From Tenrec ecaudatus (Eukaryota > Chordata > Mammalia > Afrosoricida > Tenrecidae): a stretch of 64,000 bases of DNA. Both the position numbers and the translations under genes were made by a program. The number at the start of each line of letters is the position of its first letter. Position 1 is the first letter of the stretch. Of the stretch, positions 10,637 to 21,479 are shown one piece after another. The notes beneath the pieces are model-generated. The model was not told where the DNA came from, did not search any database, and worked only from the letters and a program-made list of their open reading frames with translations. Where the stretch lies: contig NC_134537.1 in the NCBI RefSeq assembly GCF_050624435.1, positions 18,162,584 to 18,226,583 on the forward strand, read 5' to 3'.

Positions 10637-10815
10637 AGAACCCTGGTGGTGTGGTGCCTAAATGCTTAGTTGCTAACAGAAAAGTCAGCGATTTCAAACT
10701 CACCAGTGTCTGGGGAGAAAAGACCCGAGGATATGCTCCTGTAAAGAGGCCCGTCTAGGAAATGCTTTGCAGGGGCCTCTGTGAGTTGGGATCTATTCAA
10801 TGGCAAGCTACTGCA
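10637..10815 (+). mobile_element. AfroSINE
   Basis: In sense order it has 'aaccctggtggtgtggtg' (A-box region), 'ttgctaacagaaaagtcagcga', 'ttcaaactcaccag', 'gatatgctcctgtaaagag', then the 3' end 'gtgagttgggatctattcaatggcaa'. It is full-length but diverged. Confidence 0.8.
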
Positions 10816-10999
10816 GTCACAGAAGGCTGGCAGGATGAGCCCCGCCCAGGTAGTTTTATGGGTCAAGTTTTCAGTTGAAGCCTGTGAGAAATTTGCCAAA
10901 TGAAGAGGAAAACCTTATTCCCTGTCCCAACATGCAGCAGCTTGGAAGTATCCAATTGGCTATTATTGTCTTGGGGGACAGCTCTTCAACTAGTACCCA

Positions 11000-11230
11000 T
11001 TTTGGTGAATTATGTTTCCAAATGCCGCTTGTATCTCTCACTTTCTTTCCATTCCTTGGTCTCTAGTTTCCTAACTCTTTCGTCAATCCCTGAAACTGCC
11101 CCACCAGCTTCCATTCTTCTCCCACTTCAATCTATGTCAAGAGAACATCTTGTAAATCATTACTTCACCTTGGTCATCTCCCTGTTTAAAATCTCAGCGC
11201 CTTGAAATTGCTTCCTGAGTCAAGTTGGGG
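11000..11230 (+). mobile_element. L2-like remnant (weak)
   Basis: The block 'ccctgtttaaaatctcagcgcc' followed by 'ttgaaattgcttcctgagt' resembles the L2 3' region (cccctgcttaaaatccttcaatggct). It is only a recalled-consensus resemblance, with no defined ends. Confidence 0.35.
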
Positions 11231-11629
11231 TTTATATTCTACATCAAACAGACTTTTAGGGTAACTGACACTGGATGACTAGCAACAGCAGCGGACTTCA
11301 AAGCCCAGCAGTCACAACGATGGCACAGCAGCACTGGGCCCACTTTCCTGCTATGCATATAATCCTGTGCCCGCTGGGCGGCAACTAAGAACAGCAACAA
11401 GTGTGGGAAACAGAACTGGGAAGAGCATGTGTGAGGACACACTCTCAACATTCATGTATTAAACAGTCTGGAAGGCCAAGGCTCCCGTGGAGGAAAGCTT
11501 CATGTTCATGGGTTGGAGATGCGTCCCACTCACATTCTCCTAAGTAAAAGTTATTCCCCACAAGGTCTCCTCCCCCCTCCCCCACCATAGTAATGCCAAA
11601 TTTAAGGTGCTCTTTGCAATACTTTGTCA

Positions 11630-12200
11630 CTGACTATACACTTGGAGGTCAACTACTTGAAGGTTATCTGCCTGAAGGCTTTCAGACATCAAAGGTAATC
11701 AGACCCTATTGTATGTCCACCCCTAAGTCAGGCCCACCCCCTTCTGATAAGAATAATGGATTGTTCTGAAGGAGAGCTCAAAGACATCTAAGGCCAAGCC
11801 AACTCGGGAATGACCAAGGTTAGGCTGCCATCTTGACTTTAGAGCCTGCCAATCTTGTTGCATAGATGCCTTCCTGTCCCATGTGTGCCCCTAGGGCCTC
11901 TCCTTCCTATTGTGTGTACACCCCTAACTGGTCACTCTCCTGTTGTGTGTATGCCTATTATACAACCCCTTCCTGTTCCATATGTGCTTGCTGTGGCCTG
12001 CGGTGCCCCAGATTACATAAACCTGTGAGATAACATTTCTCTCTCTCCTTGCTCCCACCTGGTCCTGAATTCATGACTGAGATGTAAGGCCTTGCATGCT
12101 TTATCTTGTCTGATGGCTCTGTAATTTACCCTTCAATTACACAACTGCCCCTTGGACCCATTCGGTTGTGGGGGGCTGGACCCCCACAAACAAGGAAACC
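11630..12200 (+). mobile_element. Candidate class-I ERV LTR with PBS-like end
   Basis: The pyrimidine-rich segment repeats related lines such as 'tgtcccatgtgtgccccta', 'tattgtgtgtacacccctaac' and 'tgttgtgtgtatgcctatta', followed by a TATA-like 'gattacataaacc'. The right edge reads 'ggttgtggggggctggaccccc', resembling the boundary of a gammaretroviral LTR with a tRNA-Pro type primer site (TGGGGGCT). No internal gene is readable downstream. The end points are approximate. Confidence 0.45.
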
Positions 12201-12282
12201 AGGTGCTGAAAAGTGACATAAACTGGCAGTGGGGCTGGGTTCCTTATCAAAAGTGTACAGTAAGACATTTAAAACACTGGAA

Positions 12283-12286
12283 ATCA

Positions 12287-12329
<43 letters not shown>
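12283..12329 (+). repeat. (CTAT)n microsatellite
   Basis: About 11 uninterrupted CTAT units, likely polymorphic. Confidence 0.98.
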
Positions 12330-12719
12330 CTAGTTCAAACAAAGGTTATCCAGGGCCTGATATTTGTACAACTTGGGAGCCCACTTCCAGCAAAAATAAT
12401 AGGAAGTGTTTGCATTAAAAGTTAGATACTCTACAGATAGCCTCTGGGTCACGGCTGAGATACCTAAATGTGTCTGAAGTCAGGTGTGTAGGCAAGTCAG
12501 AGTAGGTTTTTATTTAGTCTGCCTTTAGTGTGACATGCCCAAAGCCTCTTCAATGAAAGGCCCTAGTCGCTGCAAGTGAAGGTAAATGTGATGAAGAAAT
12601 TATTTTTCAATAGTTTTAAACGTGCGTAACATGGAAGGGTGACTATGAGTTAATTCTTAAACGAAATGTTCACACAGGAACAAGCTGCAGTGTAAATGAG
12701 CAAAGTAAGTACAATATTA
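12330..12719. other. Unannotated non-coding stretch
   Basis: No repeat or gene recognised between the CTAT and CA microsatellites. Confidence 0.4.
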
Positions 12720-12744
12720 AACACACACACACACACACACACAC
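12720..12744 (+). repeat. (AC)n microsatellite at the SINE end
   Basis: About 12 AC units directly adjoin the AfroSINE at 12745. The repeat starts exactly at the SINE's 3' tail end on the minus strand, as expected if it grew from the retroposon tail. Confidence 0.95.
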
Positions 12745-12932
12745 TGCCATTGAGCTGATTCTGATTCATCGCTCCCCATAGAACAGTGTAGAATAGACAT
12801 TGTGGGTTTCTGAGATTGTAATTCTATACAGGGGTAGAACGTCTCATCTTTTTCTCACAGAGTGGCTAGTGGTTTCAAACTGCTAAACTTCCAGTTAGCA
12901 GGTAGCTGTATTATATACTGTGCCCCAGGGCT
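12745..12932 (-). mobile_element. AfroSINE
   Basis: Antisense blocks in order: 'actgccattgagctgattctgattc', 'catagaacagtgtagaata', 'gtgggtttctgagattgta', 'cagagtggctagtggtttcaaactgct', 'gccccagggctc'. Full-length; its tail is the CA microsatellite. Confidence 0.9.
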
Positions 12933-13089
12933 CATTAAGTACGGTCTTGTGCTTATTTACTAATCTGTAGTGAACAATTTCAGAGTGTTCCACCACATCT
13001 AAGATTCTGTTTTTAGATCTGGCTGGTGTCTCCTCACCCAATTTCATAATATCTATAGAGCCAAGTTCTGTCTTAAAATTTACAATCCC

Positions 13090-13577
13090 ACGGAAGTTGC
13101 TTTTGGAGCTAGCGTGCGGCTCAGCGTGGTCTCTCAGAGCGTTCATGATGACGTACCGCGGCCAAGGCCAGAAAGTACAGAAGGTGATGGTGCAGCCCAT
13201 CAACCTCGTCTTCAGATACTTGCAAAATAGATCCCGGATTCAGGTGTGGCTTTATGAGCAAGTGAATATGTGGAGAGAGGGCTTTGATGAGTCATGAACC
13301 TTGAATCAGATGATGCAGAAGAGATTCATTCTAAAACAAAGTCAGGAAAACACCTGGGACGGATCATGCTGAAAGGAGGTCACATTACCCTGCTACAATG
13401 TGTTCAACTAGAACTGATCGTTGAAGCGAGAAGCTGAGGGCAAGAGCTTCCCTAGCCCCCCCTTTTTAAAGTGTTCTTTGTTATGGATATAGTTCAAAAA
13501 CATGGCTCATATTGTTCTCATTACCCTTAGGTTCTCACTCAACAACAATAAATGGCCTCTGTGGGATTGTTTAAAAA
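13090..13577 (+). pseudogene. SNRPE: SNRPE processed pseudogene (Sm protein E)
   Basis: This is an intronless copy of the mRNA for small nuclear ribonucleoprotein E, a core Sm protein of spliceosomal snRNPs. From the ATG at 13148 the frame reads [20 protein letters not shown], then [20 protein letters not shown], nearly identical to SNRPE. The copy then breaks. About 12 nt are missing in the region before 'ggctttgatgag', and a further 1-nt loss shifts the frame, so the open frame ends at about residue 50 of roughly 92. Downstream remnants are still recognisable ('gatgatgcagaagagattcattctaaaacaaagtca', 'ggatcatgctgaaaggaggtcac'), followed by 3'-UTR, AATAAA near 13547 and an A-tail. It is flanked by an exact 15-bp TSD, aaaatttacaatccc (13075-13089 and 13578-13592). 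The nick site TT/AAAA is the ideal L1 endonuclease target. Not expected to make protein. Confidence 0.95.
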
Positions 13578-13592
13578 AAAATTTACAATCCC

Positions 13593-14907
13593 TGTCAGAA
13601 ATGGAGAATCCAGTAAACAAGGTAAGCATGGGTTTGCTTGTGTCTCCTAATCTATTGTGAACCATGTCTCCTAGACTTCAATGTGAAACTTCACTATAGA
13701 GTAGTAAGCACAAACAAGGTTGTGCATACCTTATTTATTGAGTAATCTGCCCCTGATTGCCTGTGTAGACTCGAAGAGGTCAGTGCCAGTGTGGGGGGGT
13801 GGGGCGTCCTAGAACTTTACCCTCATTAGCTTCATCGTATTCAAGAAACTTTCTGAAAAATTATGAAAACATGGATTTAAAAAGTAGTAGAATTTGCCAA
13901 CCTTTTGAAGGCCCGTTGTATCTGCTTCTGGATCAAATAATCATGGAGCTGGTAACCGAGTTTGTCTTTAATTCCACAAGTGGATCAAAGTCATACATTC
14001 ACACGGTATTAACTCAAAGAGAATTGAAGTGGCTAGGGTAACAGGTGACACTCTCTGTTCCTCAATTCCTCATCCTTAGTTCTAGCCTCAAAGACAAGTT
14101 GTTTCATCCAAGTTCAATATGTATTGTGTGACATAAGCTGATGGTTTATTTTATGGTGTGTTCTAATGCTTGGTAGTTCATCTTACTGGTTTTATTTCTT
14201 CCCCAAGTCTAGAGTATTAGCCTAAGAAAGGACTAATAATAATCTCATTCCAATGCTGCCCTCTTCCTGCTAACTTTTCTGCTATTCTTTCTGCTAACAA
14301 GTATCTTTGCATATAGCATGATCCCCGTCTCTTCTTTTTCTCTGCATTGCCAAGGTCTTGAAAACCCAGATCCATTTGTCCCTCACCCATGAATCTCCTG
14401 TGTCCCAGTGCACATGGCTATCACTCTCAGGGCGCTTCTCACTTGACTTCCGCAGCATGCAATCGAGCACTCAACATTGAAGTTCACTGCTTGGTTTTGA
14501 GCCCGGCCTTTGCTTCCTCCCTGGACCTAGTCACTGTATTGCTTGCAAACTTGGTTCTCAGTAAATGTTGCTCATTCCACTTTCTGGTTGTGTAAGGGTT
14601 CTGCGTCTTACCCACCTCACTAGAGTAGAAATTTCATCTACTTTTTAATTTTCTCATGGTGTTAAATACAAATGAGGAACTAAATAATATGTGTTGTTGA
14701 ATAATTCTGACAGTTTGTTTTATCCACCCTCTATTTAATAGTCTTTCCATGAAAATCCACTTGCGTTTACCGGAAGAGCGCAGACAACAGCTGCCGAGGC
14801 CCTGTGTAGTGCTGCCTCTGGGTTGCAAAAGTACAGCAGTATTTATTTTCCCTGCTTCTTCTTTGTCCATTCCCGAAGCTTCCAACGATATTGTTAAGTG
14901 GAACTTC
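13593..14907. other. Non-coding stretch, possible L2 remnant inside
   Basis: Mostly unassigned. The part around 14340-14590 ('gcttctcacttgacttccgcag', 'ctggacctagtcactgta') is faintly like L2, but I would not call it on this alone. Confidence 0.35.
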
Positions 14908-14919
14908 GAAACTACTCTT

Positions 14920-16760
14920 CTTTTTAAAAAAAAAACAAACGTTTTATTAGGGGCTCATCCAACTCTTATCACAATCCATACATACATCAATTGTGTAAAG
15001 CACATCTGCACATTCTTTGCCCTCATCATTTTCAAAGCATTTGCTCTCCACTTAAGCCCTTTGCATCAAGTCCTCTTTTTCCCCTCCGTCCCTGCTCCCC
15101 CCTCCCTTATGAGCCCTTGATAATTTAAAAAATATTTTTTGTCATATCTTGCCCTGTCCGACGTCGCCCTTCCCCCACTTTTCTGTTGTCCGTCCCCCAG
15201 GGAGGAGGTCTCATGTAGATCCTTGTAATCAGTTCCCTCTTTCCAACCCACTCTTCCTCTACCCTCCCCCATATCACCACTCATACCCCTGGTCCTGAAG
15301 GTATCATCCGCCCTGGATTCCCTGTGTTTCCAGTTCCTATCTGTACCAGTGTACATCCTCTGCTCTAGCCAGACTTGCAAGGTATTATTCGGATCATGAT
15401 AGCTGGGGGAGGAGGGGGAGGAAGCATTTAGGAACTAGAGGAAAGTTATATTTTTCATTGGTGCTATATCGCACCTTGACTGGCTCGTTTCCTCCCCTAG
15501 ATCCTCTGCAAGGGGATCTCCAGTGGCTGACAAATGGGCTTTGGGTCTCCACTCTGCACTTCCCCCTTCATTCACTATGGTAGGATATTTTTGTTTTGAT
15601 GATGCCTTATACCTGATCCCTTTCACACCTCGTGATCGCACAGGCTGGTGTGCTTCTTCCATGTGGGCTTTGTTGCTTCTGAGCTAGATGGCTGCTTGTT
15701 TATCTTCAAGCCTTTAAGACCCCAGATGCTATACTTTTTGATAGCCGGGTACCATCAGCTTTCTTCACCACATTTGCTTAATCACCCGCTTTGTCTTCAG
15801 CAGTTGTGTCGGGGTGGGGAGGGATGAGCATCATAGAACGCCAATTTAATAGAAGAAAGTATTCTTGCATCAAGGGAGTACTTGAGTGGAGGTCCAATGT
15901 CCTTCTGCTACCTTAACACTAAACCTATAAATATAGGCACAAAGGTCTATTTCCCCATCCTCATTATAAATATATTTGCATATGTACATGTCTTTATCTA
16001 CACCTCTATAAATGCCCTTTGGCTCCCAGCTCTTTCCTCTATTTCCCTTGACTTTCCTCCTGTCCCACTATCATGCTCTGTCCCCACCTGGGTTTCAGCA
16101 CTACCTCTTCATTACATTACTCTTGATCAGGCCCTACCAGGTCTCCCACACCCACCTCACCACCAATTTGGATCACTTGTTATTCCCTTGTCCTTGGGTT
16201 TGTTAACACCACTTCCTTTCCCCCATCTCCCCCTATCCCATTTCCACCAGGAACTGTTGGTCCCGTTGTTTTTCCTCAAGATTATTCATCCAGCCTATCT
16301 TATTTAGACAGACCTGCGGTGATAACATGCACAAAAACAAGACAGAGCAAAACCAAGCAACAATATACAACAAAACAACAACAACAAACCACTGACAAAG
16401 AACAAAACAAAACACAAGAAAGAAAAGCTTGTAGTTAGTTCAAGGATCATTTGTTGGCCTTTAGGAGTGTTTTCTAGTCCAGCCTGTTGGGGCACCATGC
16501 CCTGGCCCCAAAGTCCACCTTCAGCATTCCCTGGGGACCTTGCTGCTCCATTCCCTTGCTGTTTCGCTGCACTCCCCCAGTGCTTGGCCTCGGTGTGGCG
16601 AGGTCAGGTCGGGCGCAATTCCCACACTGTGTTTCCAGTGCTGTTCCCCGCAGGGCCATGGGTCAGTGAGGGGCGTCATGTCTCATAGTGGGGCTGGCCA
16701 TGTGGTCCTCTCTGTGGACTGGCTGCTCTAATTGGGGTCATCCTCCTCAAGGCCTGGCGT
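14920..16760 (-). mobile_element. Young retroposon, longest copy (1.84 kb)
   Basis: This is the most complete copy of the dominant family in the window. From its 3' end (left) it has 'aaacgttttattaggggctcatcc', the 3' core, a C/T-rich tract (antisense of the G-rich tract), 'cttccatgtgggctttgttgcttc', 'taagaccccagatgctat', 'gcttgtagttagttcaaggatc' and GC-rich sequence to 16760. The flanks are GAAACTACTCTT (14908-14919) and GAAGCTATTCTT (16761-16772), 10 of 12 matching. No open reading frame of ORF2 type is present, so even this copy is entirely non-coding 3' sequence. Its length shows that the family has an unusually long 3'-UTR, if it is an L1. Confidence 0.85.
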
Positions 16761-16772
16761 GAAGCTATTCTT

Positions 16773-18511
16773 TAAGGTAATATTTGTGGGCAGAGAAAAA
16801 GAAGGTTACTCTAAAATATTTTTGTTCAAAAAAGGAATCATCCATTAATACATTTTCAAATTCGTAAATGTAGTTTACTAAACTTCTGAATTCAGTTTAT
16901 AAATCTTGATTTTTCTATTTATAAATCTAGCTGATTTTACCAACCGCTCGAAGGAGGCCTTTGACTAATGCTGGGTCCCCTTACAAACTTACCTGAACAG
17001 CTTGAGACCCTTGAAATTTCATTTTTAATGACGTATCCTCCATTTTTCTCTTAAGGACTATGGCTATTTGTCTTAATTTATTAAAAAAATAAACTTATAG
17101 GTATAGGAGTACTGTGATCTCCCAGGCATTTCAGTATTTTTATCATCTAGACTTTAAAATAGTAACTCTATTATATATTGATGTTAGAATAACAAGGCTA
17201 AACTATTATTCCGTAAAGCCAGTTTTCCTTTTATATATTTTAGATACCAAATATGTATGTATTCTTAAATGCAAATGGTTAACACTATAGGTTTGATTTT
17301 ATTAGACATTTATAAGCTTTTTTCTTAAAGGTTGCTGAGATCCAAAAGGTGTTTCTCCTTAAGAAAATATATGCTACCCTAATGAAATTTGGGGGTTGCC
17401 TTCTCACTTGATTTTGGATGTCGCCTGTTAAGGCTGCTTCATGCCTGGAAATATCTTTGGCTTAGTGCTCACAATGCCTAAGCACATTCTGCTACCAGAG
17501 GTGAGTTGGGTTTGGGTTTATCTTATGAATCCTGGAAGTGAGAACTATAGAAAAACCAGTGATCATTGTTCTTGCTCTCTGTGGTAGAGCATGAAGACTA
17601 ATGGTGGACCAGAGTGGGATCCCAACAAAACTGTGCATGATTATGGAAAGCCTACAAAAGGGCATTTAATCTCATCTCTGAAACTGCTTTAGCAGTCAAG
17701 AAAGGGGTCTGTGTCCTCCAGGGTAATTGCCATAGAATGGAATCCATGCCCGCCTTGCTTAGAGCAATAGCCTCAGTAGTCAGAACACACTGAAGGCCAA
17801 TAACAACTACGAGTTAGATGAGTGAATGGATAGGTGTGTGCCTATTAGGGTGGACAAGTCAGGTGGGCTCTTGTTCACACACAGGACAAGTATGTGTAGG
17901 GGAAGGTTCAACTAGATGTCATGTGACGTGGACTTAGAGCCAAATGGAGTGTATGTTTCTGAAGCAGAGCATAAGCTGATTCACTTAGAAAAAACAAGCC
18001 AGCAAACAAACAAACAAAGTCACGGTACTGTAATAGCAATAACAACAACAATGAAGTAGAAACCGTAGACTCTGACGGTAAAATGCAAGAAGACGCAGTC
18101 AGGTGCTCTAGATATGAGGAGCACAATATGCACCCCACAGTTAGCAAGCATTCCCTGCCTGGGTCTGCTCAGTCACTGAATGTCTGTTGTAGGCACAGAT
18201 GCATGTCAGCGATGGCTCCAAAACAATGCAATCAGACAGGCAAGCAGGAGCCTCCCGTCTTGCCTTTGCCACTGAGACAGCAGGTTTTTTCAGTCTAGTT
18301 TTTCTTCCTAGACATTCTTAGATCCCCCGCCAGATAACACTGCAGTCTGGAACTGAGCTGGCTCTGGGGATTCCTCCTTACCCGGCATTTTCTTATTGTT
18401 TAGTGATGGAGGAAAACAACCCAACTAAGAGCAAGCATATCAAGTTTGTTGCATGTTTACTTTGTTCAAGTAAACAAGGATGTACTTGAATTCTGCGGGA
18501 ATTGTGTGACC

Positions 18512-18551
<40 letters not shown>

Positions 18552-18681
18552 GGGAGGCAGGCCTTAAAAGGCATTTCTGAAGAGGAAGTAGGAGTTGGAT
18601 AGCTGCTAAATGATGAACCATGAGGTCTTCCTCAGAAAGACGTTGATACTTTAGTTAGGGGCTGGATCTCAGGAGCCTGTA
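16773..18681. other. Unannotated stretch
   Basis: About 1.9 kb without a recognised transposon apart from the GT repeat near 18517. AT-rich to 17350, then of mixed composition. No exon-like open frame. Confidence 0.4.
18517..18549 (+). repeat. (GT)n microsatellite
   Basis: About 16 uninterrupted GT units. Confidence 0.97.
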
Positions 18682-18880
18682 CAGCGGTTCTCAACCTGTG
18701 GGTCACGACCCCTTGAGGGGGGGGTTGAATAACCCTTTCGCAGGGGGGTTGCCTGATTCAGAGCTGTAGCCAAATTACAGTTAAGAAATTTCAATGGAGA
18801 TAATGTTATGGTTGGGGGGTCACCGCAACACGAGGAACTGTATGAAAGGGTCACCGCATTAGGAAGGTTGAGAACCACTG
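18682..18880 (+). mobile_element. SPIN-type hAT MITE, copy 1
   Basis: The left end CAGCGGTTCTCAACCTG and right end ...AGGTTGAGAACCACTG form a terminal inverted repeat with one mismatch over the first 15 bases. The interior 'gggtcacgaccccttgagggg', 'acagttaagaaatttcaa', 'ttatggttggggggtcaccgcaacac' and 'gaaagggtcaccgcattagg' follows the SPIN ('Space Invader') non-autonomous hAT consensus. SPIN is a hAT family known from horizontal transfer among tetrapods, including tenrec. There is no transposase. A clear 8-bp TSD could not be read. Confidence 0.85.
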
Positions 18881-19061
18881 CTGTAGAAGAATTGAATGAT
18901 TGGGGCCGTGGAAGGTACAGAGGCGATTGCTGGGGACCAGAGAATTTGCTCTGGTTAATCGGTGTTCATTTTTAATGCCCAGGGAATGGACATTAAAAAG
19001 CAAAAGCCCTGGGCAGTAAACAATATTCATGATCGAATAAACAAGTACGGTTTGAATACAG

Positions 19062-19275
19062 GCAGTATGCAAGGGTAGTGCACATGATTTAAGCTCTTGG
19101 CTGCTAACCTACACATTGTCAGTTCCAGTTCACTCAGAGGTACTTGGGGGGGCGGGACAAAGGTCTGGCAATTTCTGCCCCCCCCCACTAATTATCAGAC
19201 CTGGAAAGCCCCATGGAGCACAGTTCTACTCTGAAACACATAAGGTCACAATGCGTTGATGCTGACTTGAGGGTA
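19062..19275 (+). mobile_element. AfroSINE, older type
   Basis: Sense blocks: 'gctcttggctgctaaccta', 'agttccagttcactcagaggtac', 'caaaggtctggcaattt', 'ccccatggagcacagttctactctg', 'acataaggtcacaatgcgttgatg'. This is the subtype with 'ggagcacagttctactctgacacacatggggt', also seen in antisense at 52556-52756. Confidence 0.8.
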
Positions 19276-20354
19276 CCTGTGTCTTTGGTGTGTCCATGGC
19301 CCTGGAACATGCCTGTGTCCCCCCGCCCCATTACCGTATGTGTTCATAGTTGCTTTTGAATGTCTGTATTTTCGGTCACTTCTACCAACGGGGCCACAGA
19401 GAGTCAAAAGCTCAGTCGACCTTGAAAACAGAAGGCATCCATGGCTTCTTTCCATTATTATGTTCATTCTTTTGATTCTAATTTTCACATTTTCATTCTT
19501 ATACGTGAAATCGCAAGCACTCCGACACAGGAGCTGTGACATTCCCCACAGCTCTGCACAATTCACCACCATGGTTTCTTTCCCGGGGTGACGTCATGAG
19601 GTACGCAGGATGAGAAAACAATATTTAATTTGTTCTAGAAGGGTGCCGTGGGAATGAAAATATTCTCCTTTCCCCGTGAGGTTTCAACACAACAACCAAC
19701 ACCACCAACAACAAAAAGGGCAGGAGCGATGCTGCACACCGAACAAGCCCACACGCCACAGCCTAATTAAATCATTTCCAGCTAATGAATATAAGCAACA
19801 CACTAAACTGGCATAGCAGTGAGTCAGGGAGTGAGTCCAGTGGAAGCGACCGTGGAGCTGGCGCCGCCTTGCTGGGACACGCAGAGCCTTTGTGCTCATT
19901 GGGACAACGCCCTGTTAGCACTGCAGCCCAGGTTGTGTGGCCCTGAGAAGGTGGCAGGAGCTGGCAGCTTCCCAAAGCCTGGCCACCTCCCACCCACCTT
20001 CACCTTTTACCTAGCAAAAGCAAGGTCATCGGCAGCCAGAACACAGTCTCAGTAAGTGACACCCTCTTTTCCCCCCAGGGCTGGGCTCAGCTGTGGCCTT
20101 GGGCAATGGGGCGGGGTTTCCCCCCCCTCTGGCCTGGAGTTGGTGGTACTAGGTTCTTTGATCTTCCTAGTGGTGTGTGGATAAAGTTCATAGTGTTTTT
20201 CTGTGTTGCTTGGACATGAGATCAAAGACGAGCCGTTCTCTGTCTCAAGATGAGGAGCGATGATGGGAACCTTTGGCGAACAGGTTTTTCGCTTTTACTA
20301 TCTTGTTTGAAAATGAAGTTCACAACAAGGACAAGCGGTTCATTTTACAGTGGA
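19276..20354. other. Unannotated stretch
   Basis: About 1.1 kb without a recognised repeat; part of it (19800-20050) is GC-rich. Open frames on both strands overlap and show no recognised domain. Confidence 0.4.
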
Positions 20355-20364
20355 AAAAGCAATG

Positions 20365-20544
20365 TTTTTTTAAAATCGTGTTATTAGAGGCTCATACAAC
20401 TGTTATCACAATCCATACATACATCAATTATAAAGCACATTTGTACATTCATTGCCCTCATCATTCTCAAAAGATTTGCTCTCCACCTAAGCCCCTGGCA
20501 CCAGCTCCTCATTTTTTCCCCTCCCTCCCCTCTCCCTCCTCCCT
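20365..20544 (-). mobile_element. Young retroposon 3' end, copy with TSD
   Basis: 'tttttttaaaatcgtgttattagaggctcatac' to 'ctcattttttcccctccctccc'. The TSD is aaaagcaatg (20355-20364 and 20545-20554), followed by T-rich sequence on both sides. Truncated within the C/T-rich tract. Confidence 0.85.
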
Positions 20545-20582
20545 AAAAGCAATGCTTTTGATTATGATTCTGGTCTTGTAAG

Positions 20583-20752
20583 GTGCGCCTGGTCAGTTGT
20601 GATGCACAGCGACCCTTCGTACAACAGCACCCAGCGTTGCCCAGTGCTTCACTATCCTCCCAAGGACTGCTGGGCCGAGCCCATTGTTGCAGCCAGCGCA
20701 CCAGCCCACCTCTTCCAGACCGGTCTCTCTTTCCACGACCCTCAGTTAGATC
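20583..20752 (-). mobile_element. BovB/RTE 3'-end fragment
   Basis: Antisense blocks 'tcagttgtgatgcacagcgaccc', 'ggctgagcccattgttgcagcc'-like (gccgagcccattgttgcagcc) and 'cttccagaccggtctctctt' match the 3' part of afrotherian BovB ORF2 and tail. BovB is an RTE-clade LINE of reptilian origin acquired horizontally by some mammals. Confidence 0.65.
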
Positions 20753-20755
20753 TCT

Positions 20756-21195
20756 CAGGAGCTAGACTTATACCTCGGTCCTTGGCTCTGCACCGAGAAA
20801 GAATTCACGCCGAAGTTTGGCTCGTGATCCAAGTGAGTTTTATGAGAGTTAGAAGAAGTTTCAGGTTTACACGGCACCCATAGGACTCCTCCCGACCATG
20901 CAGCCTGGCGGAAGCTGCTCAGCGTCACGCTGACAAAGTCTCTCTCTCACTCCTTCCTCTCGACTCTAGGTTCCTGCCTTTTCAAGGAGTCCACGGGGAG
21001 ATGTGGTGGATGACCCTTGATCGACCCCATTGGCTGAATTGAAGTCACATGGCCTAGGGGGGCCAATCCAGGTGGCCTAGGTGGGCCAATCCAGGTTTAG
21101 CGTCCACCCATGCCTACCAGCGGCGGGAAACCTGAACCTCTGAGCATGTGCAGTGCGCCACTCCTTGTTCCTGTGTTTGGCTCTCTGGGCATGCA
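20756..21195 (-). mobile_element. ERV LTR, antisense
   Basis: On the minus strand the end reads 'aaaactcacttggatcacgagcc', 'aacttcggcgtgaattctttctcgg' and 'gccaaggaccgagg', a U5-type segment typical of class-I/II ERV LTRs. The U3 side contains a direct tandem duplication of 'ggcctaggtgggccaatccagg' (21051-21095), with ATTGG/CCAAT elements that could be former enhancer or CCAAT boxes. TG/CA ends and a TSD are not clear. No adjacent viral gene. Confidence 0.6.
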
Positions 21196-21354
21196 TTAAT
21201 GGCCATTCCCCAGCTCTATGCCAGCCTACCTAACACCTCTACTTCACATGCCCCGTTGGCGTGCTCACACATACAGAGAGACATATAGATTCCAACAAAC
21301 TTGTGGAAACATTTTATTGTCTTTCAATACCATTTTTTGCATGAACTTTCCTGT

Positions 21355-21378
21355 GTACACACACACACACACACACGC
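21355..21378 (+). repeat. (AC)n microsatellite
   Basis: About 11 AC units, with one GC interruption. Confidence 0.9.
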
Positions 21379-21384
21379 ACACTT

Positions 21385-21475
21385 TCCACTGCTCACTGGC
21401 AAGCTCAGTTTCCCCACCTGTAAAATGAGTGTAATATTGCAGATCCCATGAGTTCATGTATGAAAAGTGCCTGTA
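21385..21475 (+). mobile_element. MIR fragment
   Basis: 'aagctcagtttccccacctgtaaaatgag' followed by 'atgagttcatgtatgaaaagtgcctg' is the central and 3' part of MIR, an ancient tRNA-derived SINE of all mammals. Confidence 0.75.
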
Positions 21476-21479
21476 GGGT

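Noticed and set aside
12283-12329. Regular repeat array resembling a CRISPR
   Set aside because: Simple CTAT tetranucleotide without spacers, in mammalian DNA.
18674-18888. 8-bp TSD for SPIN copy 1 (cctgta / ctgtag)
   Set aside because: The flanks share CTGTA but not in register as an 8-bp duplication, so no TSD is claimed.
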